This document shows, in pieces, positions 15,306 to 24,935 of a stretch of 64,000 nt of DNA. Below the pieces are notes generated by a model, which ran no database searches, was not told where the DNA came from, and was given only the letters and a program-made list of their open reading frames with translations. Position 1 is the first letter of the stretch. The number at the start of each line of letters is the position of its first letter. Both the position numbers and the translations under genes were made by a program. Source of the stretch: Deltaproteobacteria bacterium (GTDB lineage Bacteria; Myxococcota_A; Polyangia; Polyangiales; Polyangiaceae); contig JACRCQ010000039.1 in assembly GCA_016218915.1 (NCBI GenBank), positions 1 to 64,000 on the forward strand, written 5' to 3'.

Positions 15306-17084
15306 GTGACCGACAACGACTCGTTTCGTGTGACGAAGACCCAGCAGGCCCTGGCGGCCACGCTCGTCGACGATTCTCGTCCGGCCAGCGGGGCCAAGCG
15401 CCCATCGCACCACGATCTGTCCAAGCTCCCGGATGTCGGGGATCTGGTTGGCAACCAGTATCGGCTCGTGAGGCTGCTCGGCCAGGGCATGTTCGGCAAG
15501 GTCTACGTCGCAGAGCGCGTCGACGTTCCCGAGCACCGCGTGGCGCTCAAGATGATGCCCAAGGAGGTGTACGCGGGGCGTAACGTGGAGCGCGAGCTGG
15601 TGATGCTCGCTGCGGCCGGCCATCCGAACGTGGTGCAGCTCAAGGATCACGGCGCCACGGACAAGTTCGTGTGGCTGACGATGCCGGTCTACGAGGGAGA
15701 GACGCTGGCGGAGCGTCTGGAGCGGGGCCCGCTCGACCTCAAGGAGGCCTACGAGATCTTCCTTCCGATCGCGCGCGGCGTCGAAGCGCTGCACACGGCT
15801 GGGCTGCGTCACCAGGACCTCAAGCCGGAGAACATCTTCCTGGCCCGATTCGCCGGTCGCCTGCACCCGATCATCCTCGATCTGGGCGTTGCGGCAGAGC
15901 GCGCTTCGACCTTTGTCGCAGGCACGATCCTGTACGGGGCACCGGAGCAGATCGATGCGCTGCATGCAACGGTGAAGATGACGGTGTCCGAGAAGATCGA
16001 CACCTACGGTCTTGCGGCCACGCTCCTTTTGTCGCTGGTCGGACCCGAGAACTTTCCGGGGACGCACTCGAAGAGCCGTGACGAGATCGCGGAAGCGCAG
16101 CAGGAGCGCGCGACGCAGCCGCTTCGCAGGGACGCGCTTCCGGACCTGCGTGGAGCGCCTCGACGTCAGCTGCGGGAAGCGTTCTGCAGGTGGCTGGCGC
16201 TGGAGGCTGAGAGTCGGTCTTCGACGGGCGAGATGGCCGAGGAGCTCGACGTGCTGCTGGCAAAGGAGCGCGCAGCAGCGGCGGCGGAGCGACGGCGGGT
16301 GGCCAAGCAGAAGGCGATGCTGCGGCGATTCCGCGTGGTCGTTGCGGCGCTCCTGGTGGCGGCCCTGGGGCTGGTGGGGTACGCGTACTCGAAGCGCAAG
16401 ACGCTGGCCCTGGCGAACGAGCTCGCTCGTGCAAAGACGGAGGGAGCGCAGCAGTTCGACAAGCTCGAGACGTGCGTGGCTTCGCACAGGATTGCTGAGC
16501 ACGATACAGCGGAGTGCAAGGCGCTGCGCGCGCGGGACCAGGCGGACTTCAAGCAGACGCTCGAGGGGTTCACGCGGACGGGCAGTGGCGAGCAAGGGGA
16601 CTGTGCCAAGCAGATCATGACGTTCTCGACGCGGGTGCGCGTCTGCGAGGACGGGATGGCGACGGCGACCAAGAACTGCGCAGCTGAGAAAGAGCGGATC
16701 ACGGTCGACTGGACGACGCGAGCAGGGCAGCTGGTGGCGGAGCGTGAGGAGCAGAAGAAGCAGATCGAGGTCCGAGCCACGGAGATCTCGCAGCTGAACA
16801 GCGAGCTCGACAAGGCGCGTGCAGAGACCAAGGCCTGCCTGTCGCGCGTGGCGGACAACCCGTATGTGGAGCCGACAGGCGCCGCGCCTGCCGCAGGGCC
16901 GCCGCGTGCCTCTGCGCCTGCCCCGAGCGCGGCACCGCCTGCGCCTGCCCCGAGCGCCACAGCGCCACCGCAGCCGCCACCCACGCAGCCGCCTGCTCCG
17001 CCGCCGACGACCGCGCCGGCAGCGCCGCCTGCTCCCCCGGCGCAGACCGAGCCTGCGCCGATCAAGAAAGAGAAAGAGACGTAG
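15306..17084 (+). CDS. Membrane Ser/Thr protein kinase with coiled-coil extracellular part
   Basis: 592 residues. The kinase domain (~52-320) has a Gly loop (LGQGMFGKVY, 59-68), the ATP Lys82, catalytic loop HQDLKPEN (169-176, Asp171 kept but the Arg of HRD is Gln170) and DLG (Asp192) instead of DFG. A juxtamembrane Arg/Lys/Ala-rich helix leads to a transmembrane segment (~342-361). Outside are a coiled coil with scattered cysteines and a Pro/Ala-rich tail to the end. A Gln in HRD is typical of non-RD-type kinases, so it may not need activation-loop phosphorylation. The GTG start at 15306 follows GCGGAG. The next feature is a repeat copy, then convergent rpsA. Confidence 0.88.
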   Translation: MTDNDSFRVTKTQQALAATLVDDSRPASGAKRPSHHDLSKLPDVGDLVGNQYRLVRLLGQGMFGKVYVAERVDVPEHRVALKMMPKEVYAGRNVERELVMLAAAGHPNVVQLKDHGATDKFVWLTMPVYEGETLAERLERGPLDLKEAYEIFLPIARGVEALHTAGLRHQDLKPENIFLARFAGRLHPIILDLGVAAERASTFVAGTILYGAPEQIDALHATVKMTVSEKIDTYGLAATLLLSLVGPENFPGTHSKSRDEIAEAQQERATQPLRRDALPDLRGAPRRQLREAFCRWLALEAESRSSTGEMAEELDVLLAKERAAAAAERRRVAKQKAMLRRFRVVVAALLVAALGLVGYAYSKRKTLALANELARAKTEGAQQFDKLETCVASHRIAEHDTAECKALRARDQADFKQTLEGFTRTGSGEQGDCAKQIMTFSTRVRVCEDGMATATKNCAAEKERITVDWTTRAGQLVAEREEQKKQIEVRATEISQLNSELDKARAETKACLSRVADNPYVEPTGAAPAAGPPRASAPAPSAAPPAPAPSATAPPQPPPTQPPAPPPTTAPAAPPAPPAQTEPAPIKKEKET

Positions 17085-17085
17085 C

Positions 17086-17288
17086 GGAGCCGGCTCCACC
17101 AAGGCGCGACTTCGAGGCGTATCCGATGTCCTAGAGAAAGCGGCAGGGTGAACCCTGCCGCCGATGCAAGGCAGGGCGCTCCCTCAAAGCCGCTGCGGCT
17201 TGTGCATCGAAGCTCACCTTGCACCAGCGGCCGCCTTGAGGCGGCCGCGTCTTCAAAGCATCGGCGGAGCGAATCGCCGCGATGTTGT
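17086..17288 (+). repeat. Multi-hairpin repeat family, copy 1 (no terminal repeats)
   Basis: About 200 bases matching the element at 27872-28229 (reverse orientation) and 63770-64000. The core (17142-17257) contains GGCAGGG-TGAA-CCCTGCC, GCC-GATGCAA-GGC, AAGCCGC-TGCGGCTT and GCGGCCGCC-TTGA-GGCGGCCGC in series. Similarity extends outward on both sides (GGAGC...TCC...AGAAAGCG and ATCGCCGCGATGTTG), but the 33-base terminal inverted repeats seen at 27.9 kb are absent. It lies between the kinase stop and the rpsA terminator. Confidence 0.85.
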
Positions 17289-17300
17289 GATGCTCAAGGA

Positions 17301-17338
17301 CAAAATGAAACGGGCCTCGAGGAGATCCCCGAGGCCCG
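17301..17338 (-). terminator. Rho-independent terminator of rpsA
   Basis: On the minus strand, CGGGCCTCG...CGAGGCCCG forms an uninterrupted stem (17311-17338) followed by TTTCATTTTG (17301-17310), thirteen bases beyond the rpsA stop. It is the only classical intrinsic terminator I can see in the window. Confidence 0.8.
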
Positions 17339-17351
17339 GTTCAGGGGTCAG

Positions 17352-19067
<1,716 letters not shown>

Positions 19068-19377
19068 GTGAGTTCTTTGATCCTCGACTTTCCTTGGATT
19101 TGCCTGCACACAGATCGTGGGCCGCTCCCCGACGCTCGAGGCACTGGACGGAGGGCCTGAAGCGAAATGCGTGTGGGCAGACCGCGTCGGGTAGCGCATG
19201 GGGCGCGGCGTGTCAAATGGCCCTTGAAAATGAGGTGGTTGGGTGAGCGGGGACCGGTGGCGGGCCCTGCGCGCTTTCGGGAAATATCGTTGAAAGACCG
19301 ACAGTTCCGATGACCGGGAGGATCGCCCCCCCGACGGTCGCCTGCCCCGCTCCCTCGCAGCCGGCCCGCGCTTTCCG
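19068..19377 (-). promoter_or_regulatory. rpsA leader and upstream region
   Basis: 310 bases with no gene. On the minus strand TTGACA (19211-19216) is followed after 17 bases by TACCCG (19188-19193), a good -35 with a weak -10; transcription from here would give a leader of about 115 bases. Upstream of this are an AT-richer run (CATTTTCAAGGGCCATTTGACA) and the end of the preceding lipoprotein gene. rpsA leaders bind S1 autogenously in E. coli; whether this happens here cannot be told. Confidence 0.35.
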
Positions 19378-20274
19378 CTACCGGGGCACCTCGAACGACA
19401 GCTTCAGCATCGTCTCGAACACGCTCGCATGCGCGCTGCTCGCAGCTGCCTGCCACGCCGGCTTCTCCGAGCCGGTCATCGCATTGCGGAAACGCGTGAG
19501 CAGCTCCCCTGCCTTCTTCGCATCCTGCGCACTGCCATACGACAGCGCCACGCGCACCTTGACCGGACCGGGCGCGTCCGCCTGAAGTCGCACGTGCTCG
19601 ATGCCGCGCGCCATGTCGGCAAAGAACGGAACCTTCCCCCGCAAACCGTCGGGAATCGTATCAGGGCCGAGCCGGGCCTCCACGGACACCAGCGAATCCG
19701 AGGCCGGCTCCAGGTGGTCCTGATCAGGCCCTTCGCGAAGGATCCGAAGGACCGGATCGACCTGCGCCGTGCTCGCCACCAGCACAAAGCCCCTGGGATC
19801 GCGAGCGAGAAGCCCTGCAGCGCGTCGATCCTCGTCAGGCTTGTCCGGCACATAGGTGCTCACCTCGCGCACCTGCGCGCCCGGCTGCCACCCCTTTGCA
19901 TCGCACGGCACCGCCTCCCCTGCCCTGCCTGCCACGATCAGAAGCGAGTCGCCCTCGAAGCCGGCACGCGCGAGACGCATTCCTATCCACAAGGTCGCTG
20001 CCTGATCGAGGCAGCCCTGCAACGGCTCGAGCATGCGCTCGTCGATGCCGACCGCACGGATGTAGCCCAGCACCTCGGGGCGCACCTGCTGCGTGCCGGC
20101 GCGCGCCCAATCGATGCGTGCGACCACGTTGAGCTCCGCCGGGATGACGTGCTGCGGCGCAGTGTACGGCGGGTCGGGCTGAAGCGGCTTGGTGGGAGGC
20201 AAGGGAGCGGCGCAGGAAGCGAGCATGGCCGTACAAAGGCATCCCAGGACGGTGGCTCGCACGAGCGCACTCAC
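19378..20274 (-). CDS. Hypothetical lipoprotein downstream of cmk
   Basis: 298 residues: signal with lipobox (CTAMLASC), Pro-rich linker, then an alpha/beta soluble domain with no recognised motif. Its style (ELNVVARIDWARAG..., a Val/Ala-rich first strand, a middle 'FVLVAST' strand, a C-terminal helix) resembles the lipoprotein at 21002-21991 (VGVAYIDLQAAFAS..., VGFVVVTKH), so the two may be distant paralogues. The GTG at 20274 overlaps the cmk stop as GTGA; another GTG at 20262 has AGGTGAG at good spacing and gives a four-residue shorter protein. It is probably translated with cmk. Confidence 0.72.
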   Translation of the reverse strand: MSALVRATVLGCLCTAMLASCAAPLPPTKPLQPDPPYTAPQHVIPAELNVVARIDWARAGTQQVRPEVLGYIRAVGIDERMLEPLQGCLDQAATLWIGMRLARAGFEGDSLLIVAGRAGEAVPCDAKGWQPGAQVREVSTYVPDKPDEDRRAAGLLARDPRGFVLVASTAQVDPVLRILREGPDQDHLEPASDSLVSVEARLGPDTIPDGLRGKVPFFADMARGIEHVRLQADAPGPVKVRVALSYGSAQDAKKAGELLTRFRNAMTGSEKPAWQAAASSAHASVFETMLKLSFEVPR

Positions 20275-20969
20275 CTTTTCGGGAGCTGCTCGATGCGGCG
20301 TGCCATGAATTCGATCACGTCCGCTACGGGCACTCCTGTGGTCTCGACGTCGACCGCATCGTCGGCGCGTCGCAAGGGCGCGGTAGCGCGCTGCGTGTCT
20401 CGCCGATCTCGCTCGATGATCTCGTCCAGGGTCGCCTGCATGTCGACCTGCATGCCCTTGGCCTTGAGCTCCTCGTAGCGCCTGCGCGCGCGCTCCTCGG
20501 GCGAAGCGATCATGAAGAACTTGATGTCCGCGTCGGGGAAGACGACCGTGCCGGTATCGCGACCTTCCATGACCACGCCGCCCACGGCTGCGATGTCGCG
20601 CTGCAGAAGGAGCAAGGCAGCGCGCACCGGCGCATGGGCGGACACCGTGCTCGCGCCGCTGCTCACCTCGGGCGTGCGAATCGCCTCGGAGACGTCGACT
20701 CCGTCGAGAAAGACGCGCTGGGTGCCGCCTGGGGGGCGATCGAAGCGCAGCTTGCCGTGCTGGACGATGTCGTGGGCGATGGCTGCGACAGCGTCGGCAT
20801 CGCTCCAATCCACGGAAGCGCGCGTCGCTGCGAGGGCGACGGTACGGTAGATGGCGCCGGTATCGAGGTAGACGAAGCCGAGGCGGTCAGCGAGTGCACG
20901 GGCAACCGTGCTCTTGCCTGCGCCGGCCGGTCCGTCGATGGTCAGGACTGGAAGCCGCGTGGAAACCAC
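20271..20969 (-). CDS. cmk: Cytidylate kinase
   Basis: 232 residues, normal for (d)CMP kinase. It has a P-loop (TIDGPAGAGKST) near the N-terminus, YLDTGAIYR (the conserved DTGAMYR region), GGVVMEGRDTGTVVFP (the substrate-binding GRDxGT motif) and a C-terminal RRRYEELKAKG lid with the RDxRDTxRxxxPL pattern. It phosphorylates CMP and dCMP. The start is the GTG just before STRLPVLTIDG; no clear ribosome site precedes it, and translation may be coupled to the gene upstream, which ends 32 bases earlier. Confidence 0.94.
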   Translation of the reverse strand: MVSTRLPVLTIDGPAGAGKSTVARALADRLGFVYLDTGAIYRTVALAATRASVDWSDADAVAAIAHDIVQHGKLRFDRPPGGTQRVFLDGVDVSEAIRTPEVSSGASTVSAHAPVRAALLLLQRDIAAVGGVVMEGRDTGTVVFPDADIKFFMIASPEERARRRYEELKAKGMQVDMQATLDEIIERDRRDTQRATAPLRRADDAVDVETTGVPVADVIEFMARRIEQLPKR

Positions 20970-21001
20970 GAACGCAGCGATAGCACGAAATCGGCTGGAA
21001 G

Positions 21002-21991
21002 TTACCTTGCTGCTCCGGGAGACCGCATCGACTTGGACAGGGCCTCGAACACGCCGGATGCGCCCTGGGCGTCGACCTTGATGATGAACTGGACGTCGTT
21101 CTGCTCGGTACGCACCTGCATGTCCTGGATCGGAGGGCGGATGCCGATCAGCGCGAGCAGGGAGGTGTAGGCCGTCCACTGGGCGATGCGCTGGACCGAT
21201 TGACCGGCCTGCTGGGCGGAGCTGGGATCCGGATAGGTGAGCGCGCCGGCGAAGTTGATGCCCGGGGGCTCGAAGTTGCCGAGCACACGGGCGAGCTTGA
21301 GCCCGTTGACGAAGGGCAGCTGCTGGGCGGCACCAGCGATCTGCGCCTGGCTGGTCAGGTCCGCAGCGGCGACGATGGAAGCCTTGGGGCTTTCGACCAG
21401 CTGCACCATCCATTCCGCAATGTCGCGCCTGATGTTCTTGTCGCGGATGCGGTCGAGGCAACGACGGATTCCGGTCTCGTTGCCTGCGATCAAGGTGTGC
21501 TTGGTGACCACGACGAACCCGACGCCGCCGGCGATGTACAGATCGTTGCCCGCATAGCTGAGCTTGGTGAGCGGAGCCCCGAGGATCGTCGGGGCGCGTC
21601 GATCGACCGAGGCGCGAATCGCGTCCGGGTCAAAAGTGCCCACGAAGACCGCGGCTGCATCAACGCCCTGCAGCGAGTAGAAGCCGACGTAGGCCTTGCT
21701 CAGGTCGCGGCGAGGGTCGAAGTTGGAGTCTGCGCCAAGGGGAACAGCGCTGGCCGCGAGCCCGAGCGCAGCCGGGCCTACCTGGGAGGCAAATGCGGCT
21801 TGCAGGTCGATGTACGCGACACCCACGGCCCCACCCGGCAGCAGAGCGAGCGGGTCCTTGTCGATCTGCTCGGCGGACAGACGCGTGCCGTCGCCTGCCA
21901 GGACCAGACTGTCTTTGGCATGCCCGCACGCGAAAACCATCATGCTGGCGAACGCAAGGATCAAGATCGCGAAAGGACCGCGCAGTCTCAC
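21002..21991 (-). CDS. Hypothetical secreted lipoprotein in the pheA-cmk interval
   Basis: 329 residues: signal with lipobox (MMVFACGHA), then a soluble alpha/beta region (~40-329) with beta strands such as GVAYIDLQAAF, YVGFYSLQGVDAAAVFVG, DLYIAGGVGFVVVTKH and a C-terminal VQFIIKVDAQG. No family is recognised. The position between pheA and cmk is where aroA normally sits. It may share a fold with the lipoprotein at 19378-20274. Gaps to neighbours are 32 and 64 bases, so one operon is likely. Confidence 0.75.
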   Translation of the reverse strand: MRLRGPFAILILAFASMMVFACGHAKDSLVLAGDGTRLSAEQIDKDPLALLPGGAVGVAYIDLQAAFASQVGPAALGLAASAVPLGADSNFDPRRDLSKAYVGFYSLQGVDAAAVFVGTFDPDAIRASVDRRAPTILGAPLTKLSYAGNDLYIAGGVGFVVVTKHTLIAGNETGIRRCLDRIRDKNIRRDIAEWMVQLVESPKASIVAAADLTSQAQIAGAAQQLPFVNGLKLARVLGNFEPPGINFAGALTYPDPSSAQQAGQSVQRIAQWTAYTSLLALIGIRPPIQDMQVRTEQNDVQFIIKVDAQGASGVFEALSKSMRSPGAAR

Positions 21992-22055
21992 CGGCCACCT
22001 CCAGGGAAAGCAGCAACTCTTGTAGCACAGGCGGCAGGGCGACGGATCGAGGCGT

Positions 22056-23123
22056 TCAGCAGTGGGTAGGATAGGAACCCAGGACGCGCAGGAACTTGGT
22101 GTTCTTCTTCATGACGTCGAGGGCAGAGATGACCGCACGGTCGGTCACGTGGCCGACCACCTCGATGTAGAACAGGTACTCCCAGGTCTCGCCAGGGACA
22201 GGACGGGAGATGACGTTCTTGAGGTTGATGCCTCGCTCCGAGAAGTGACCCAGCGCGGTCAGCAGCGCGCCTGGCTCGTCGTTGACCGTGAAGATGATGG
22301 ATGTGATGTCCTGGCCTGTGCGTGGAGAGGGACGCGAGCCAATGACGGCGTAGCGGATCTTCAGGTCCGGAGAGTCGCCGATGTTGGACAGCACGGTGTC
22401 GAGGGTGTGCAGGTCTCCCACGCTTTCGTGGGCCAGGGCAGCGCCGCCATGGTCCTCGGCTGCAAACTGGCAGGCGATCGACGGCGAGCGCACGTCGATG
22501 ACCGAGGCGCGCGACAGGCGGCTGTCGAGGAACTTCTGGCAGCTGACGCGATCGGTCGCGCTCGCATAGACCTTCTCGATGTCCGCGAGGTTGCCGGTCT
22601 TGCTGAGCAGGGAGAGGCCGGCGCTCAGCTCGCACTGACCGACGATCACGAGGTCGGTCTGGCGAAGGGCGAAGATGGTGCCGATCAGCGGTCCCTCGAG
22701 GGAGGACTCGTAGGGAGCGAGCGCATAGTCGACGCGTCCACGGGCTGCTTCGTCGAGCGCTTGCGCCGCGGACTCGAAACCCGTGGCCTGCACGGATGCG
22801 CCGAAGATCTGGCGAGCAGCGACGAATCCGAGGGAGCCCTCGGCACCGACAAAGGCTACACGCGTGGGGCGTTCGAGGGAGCCAAGCGCCGCGAAGATGG
22901 AGCGGAAGATGGAACGCAGGCTTTCGGTGGGGAGATCGCCGCTGGATGCATGCTCGATGGGGCCGGTTCTCTCGCGGTCGGTAAACACGGAGGGAGCGGC
23001 GCCACCCGTGAGCTTGCTCATTTGCTTCGACAGCCGTGCGCGCTTCTCGAGGGCGCGGAGCACCTCGATGTCGGCTTCGGCCATCTCGCCACGCAGGTTC
23101 TCGATGTCCTTTCGCGAAGTCAT
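22056..23123 (-). CDS. pheA: PheA-like chorismate mutase/prephenate dehydratase with ACT domain, active sites altered
   Basis: 355 residues in P-protein order: AroQ chorismate mutase helix (~5-60), prephenate dehydratase (~88-262) and ACT domain (~270-350). The fold motifs are clear (VAFVGAEGSLG, YALAPYESSLEG, GALLTALGHFSERGIN, SRPVPGETWEY). Catalytic positions differ. The mutase keeps Arg11 and Arg28 but has Thr39 where E. coli has the essential Lys39. The dehydratase motif Thr-Arg-Phe reads Ile256-Arg257-Tyr258. The ESRP effector motif is I-SRP. It could be a weak enzyme, a regulator or a diverged paralogue. Gene order with cmk and rpsA supports the pheA identity. Confidence 0.8.
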   Translation of the reverse strand: MTSRKDIENLRGEMAEADIEVLRALEKRARLSKQMSKLTGGAAPSVFTDRERTGPIEHASSGDLPTESLRSIFRSIFAALGSLERPTRVAFVGAEGSLGFVAARQIFGASVQATGFESAAQALDEAARGRVDYALAPYESSLEGPLIGTIFALRQTDLVIVGQCELSAGLSLLSKTGNLADIEKVYASATDRVSCQKFLDSRLSRASVIDVRSPSIACQFAAEDHGGAALAHESVGDLHTLDTVLSNIGDSPDLKIRYAVIGSRPSPRTGQDITSIIFTVNDEPGALLTALGHFSERGINLKNVISRPVPGETWEYLFYIEVVGHVTDRAVISALDVMKKNTKFLRVLGSYPTHC

Positions 23124-23281
23124 GGTGAGTAACGTTAGTTCGCGAGGGGCGATCTGTCACGTGGCATGGCCGACGATTGGGGCGTGGCGCCGCCGGGATG
23201 AAACCGGTGGCACGCGTGGCATCGGCGGCGACGGGGGTGGCGTCATGGGGTTGGAACACGCGCGAGAACCCGTGGAAAAAA

Positions 23282-23350
23282 CCGCCGGCTGAAGTCCGGC
23301 GGCTGATGCAAGTCAGCGGCGCGGTTAGCCAAGCCCCCCAGTGGGGGGCT
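23282..23350 (+). repeat. Structured intergenic repeat, short type, copy B
   Basis: Same plan as copy A at 7664: CCGCCGG-CTGAAGT-CCGGCGG, then GCTGA-TGCAAG-TCAGC, then AGCCCCCC-AGT-GGGGGGCT. Stem sequences differ from copy A with compensating changes, while GATGCAAG and GCGG(T/A)TAGCCAAG are constant. It lies 160 bases upstream of pheA's start and downstream of the small lipoprotein gene. Confidence 0.75.
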
Positions 23351-23404
23351 CATCGAGCCGCGAGAGTGGTCGTGGTGCGCGCATGGACCGCCCGCGGGCT
23401 ACGA

Positions 23405-23704
23405 TCAATTGCCAGCTTCTACGGCGGCGTCGGACTCGAGCTCGCTTTTCGCAGCGAGGGCGCGACGACTCGATGGGTACTGCTTGACGAGGTACCGAAG
23501 CGTGTCGCGGTAGGCGGCGTCGTTTCCCTTTGCGCGAAAGTCCTGGGCGAGCGTGTAGAGCGCATCGCCAGGGGTGTCCTCTCGCTGCAACGACGGATCC
23601 TGGCTCTTGTTGCCGCATTGCATCGGAGCAAGGGCAACAAGGAGCAGGAGCAAAGGCACGGGGCGGAACACGGGCGGGAGCATACGTGGAGAGAGCGGAC
23701 ACAT
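23405..23704 (-). CDS. Small secreted protein with a TPR-like helical pair
   Basis: 99 residues. A hydrophobic signal (PVPLLLLLVALAPMQCG) ends at a cysteine that could be lipidated, although Gln at -1 is not ideal for a lipobox. The rest is helical (DALYTLAQDFRAKGNDAAYRD...), like one TPR/YfiO-type repeat with 'QYPSSRRA' at the turn. The ATG overlaps the acyltransferase stop (TGATG), which fixes the start and suggests coupled translation. It may be a BamD-like fragment or an accessory of the lipid A pathway; no function can be assigned. Confidence 0.65.
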   Translation of the reverse strand: MCPLSPRMLPPVFRPVPLLLLLVALAPMQCGNKSQDPSLQREDTPGDALYTLAQDFRAKGNDAAYRDTLRYLVKQYPSSRRALAAKSELESDAAVEAGN

Positions 23705-24549
23705 CAACCGGGGCGCGCCACGCCCTTCCACCTGCGATGCAACCACAGCCATTGGTCCGGATGCTCGGCGACGAACTCCTCGAGCGCTTCGTTGACCTTG
23801 CGGCATGCGCCCTCGGCCCATGAGCGGCTCGCGCGCTCCAGCGCAGGGAGCACCAGCCGCAGGTGCAACCGATGCCGTCCGTCTGGCGTGCGCTCGTCAA
23901 GTGCGAGGACGATCGGGCAGCGCGCGCGCATGGCGATCAGCGCAAAGGACAGATCGTGCAAGGCCGGGGCGGCCATGAAGTCGGCAACGATCACGCCCCG
24001 TTCGCGCTCCGGAGCCTGGTCGACGATGAACACGACAGCGCCTCCCTTTGCCAGCGTCTTGCGAGACGCTGCGACAGCGCCGGGTGGATCCACGAGGGTC
24101 AGTCCCCTGCCCGCTCGCGCGCGTTGCCAAAAGCGATCCATGGCGCGCCAGGACATGTGACGGGTGATCACGGTCAGGGGCAGCTTCGAGGCGACCGCGC
24201 ATGCGGCAAGCTCCCAGTTCGCTGTGTGCGCAGTGGCGATGACCAGACCGCGACCTCGGCCGAGGAGCTCCTGAACCGTGCGCCAGTCGTCAGGATCGAT
24301 GTCGACAAGGTCATCGAGCGCTTGCTTGGGGCGCCCTGACATCCAGAGGAATTCGAAGACCGTGCGCCCCAGGGATCGGTACACACCGGATGCGATCGCA
24401 GGGTCGAGCCCGGCGCGCTTCAGGCATTGCTCCGCGTGAGCTCGTCGAATGCGAAGGATGGAGCCAGTGACCCAACCGAGCAGAGAGCCTGGGAGCTTGA
24501 GCCAGCGCCAGGGGAGGCAGGCGATCAGGAGGGAGAGCAGGTGGAGCAT
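23704..24549 (-). CDS. LpxL/HtrB-type lysophospholipid acyltransferase
   Basis: 281 residues of the lipid A biosynthesis acyltransferase family. An N-terminal hydrophobic anchor is followed by the HxxxxE catalytic motif in ATAHTANWELAA, the downstream VFIVDQAPERERG region and a basic C-terminus ending in the WLWLHRRWK motif that typifies LpxL/LpxM. It would add a secondary acyl chain to lipid A or a related acceptor at the inner membrane. The start at 24549 is chosen for the hydrophobic N-terminus; the upstream extension is basic and reads as spacer. It lies in a three-gene run with tight spacing. Confidence 0.85.
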   Translation of the reverse strand: MLHLLSLLIACLPWRWLKLPGSLLGWVTGSILRIRRAHAEQCLKRAGLDPAIASGVYRSLGRTVFEFLWMSGRPKQALDDLVDIDPDDWRTVQELLGRGRGLVIATAHTANWELAACAVASKLPLTVITRHMSWRAMDRFWQRARAGRGLTLVDPPGAVAASRKTLAKGGAVVFIVDQAPERERGVIVADFMAAPALHDLSFALIAMRARCPIVLALDERTPDGRHRLHLRLVLPALERASRSWAEGACRKVNEALEEFVAEHPDQWLWLHRRWKGVARPG

Positions 24550-24571
24550 CTCGAGGGATGCCGCCCGGCGA

Positions 24572-24856
24572 CTACTCCGCCCCGAACCCTGCCTTGCGTG
24601 CGACCGACGAGGCAGCATCGGCTGCAAGGGCGAACACGTCGTCGAGCACGAGCACGTATTGCTCCCCGCGATGCGTACGCGCCCTGAGCAGAGCCCCCTC
24701 GAGCTTGAGCGACTCGATCTTCGCCACGTGCAGCGACACGCCGTCGTGCGCTGCGTACACGCTGAGCAGCTGGTCTGACGGGACCTTGAGCCAACCTTCG
24801 TCGCCCTCGGTCGTGGGCAGCATCTTGAGCACCGCGCTGAACTGATCCGACTTCAT
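24572..24856 (-). CDS. Hypothetical 94-residue protein
   Basis: A short soluble protein I do not recognise. It has a beta-rich centre (DQLLSVYAAHDGVSLHVAKIESLKLEGALL, split by turns), an acidic helix (LVLDDVFALAADAAS) and no signal peptide or cysteines. The ATG at 24856 is chosen because the upstream extension is Arg/Pro-rich; no strong ribosome site is visible. It ends 22 bases before the acyltransferase start, so they are probably cotranscribed. The divergent MlaF-like gene starts 79 bases away. Confidence 0.6.
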   Translation of the reverse strand: MKSDQFSAVLKMLPTTEGDEGWLKVPSDQLLSVYAAHDGVSLHVAKIESLKLEGALLRARTHRGEQYVLVLDDVFALAADAASSVARKAGFGAE

Positions 24857-24935
24857 GAGCACATAAAGAGGTCGCGCGCAGGGCCGCGTCAAGGGCCAGA
24901 TGAACATTGTCCTCAAACGATGGTAGAAAGGACCG

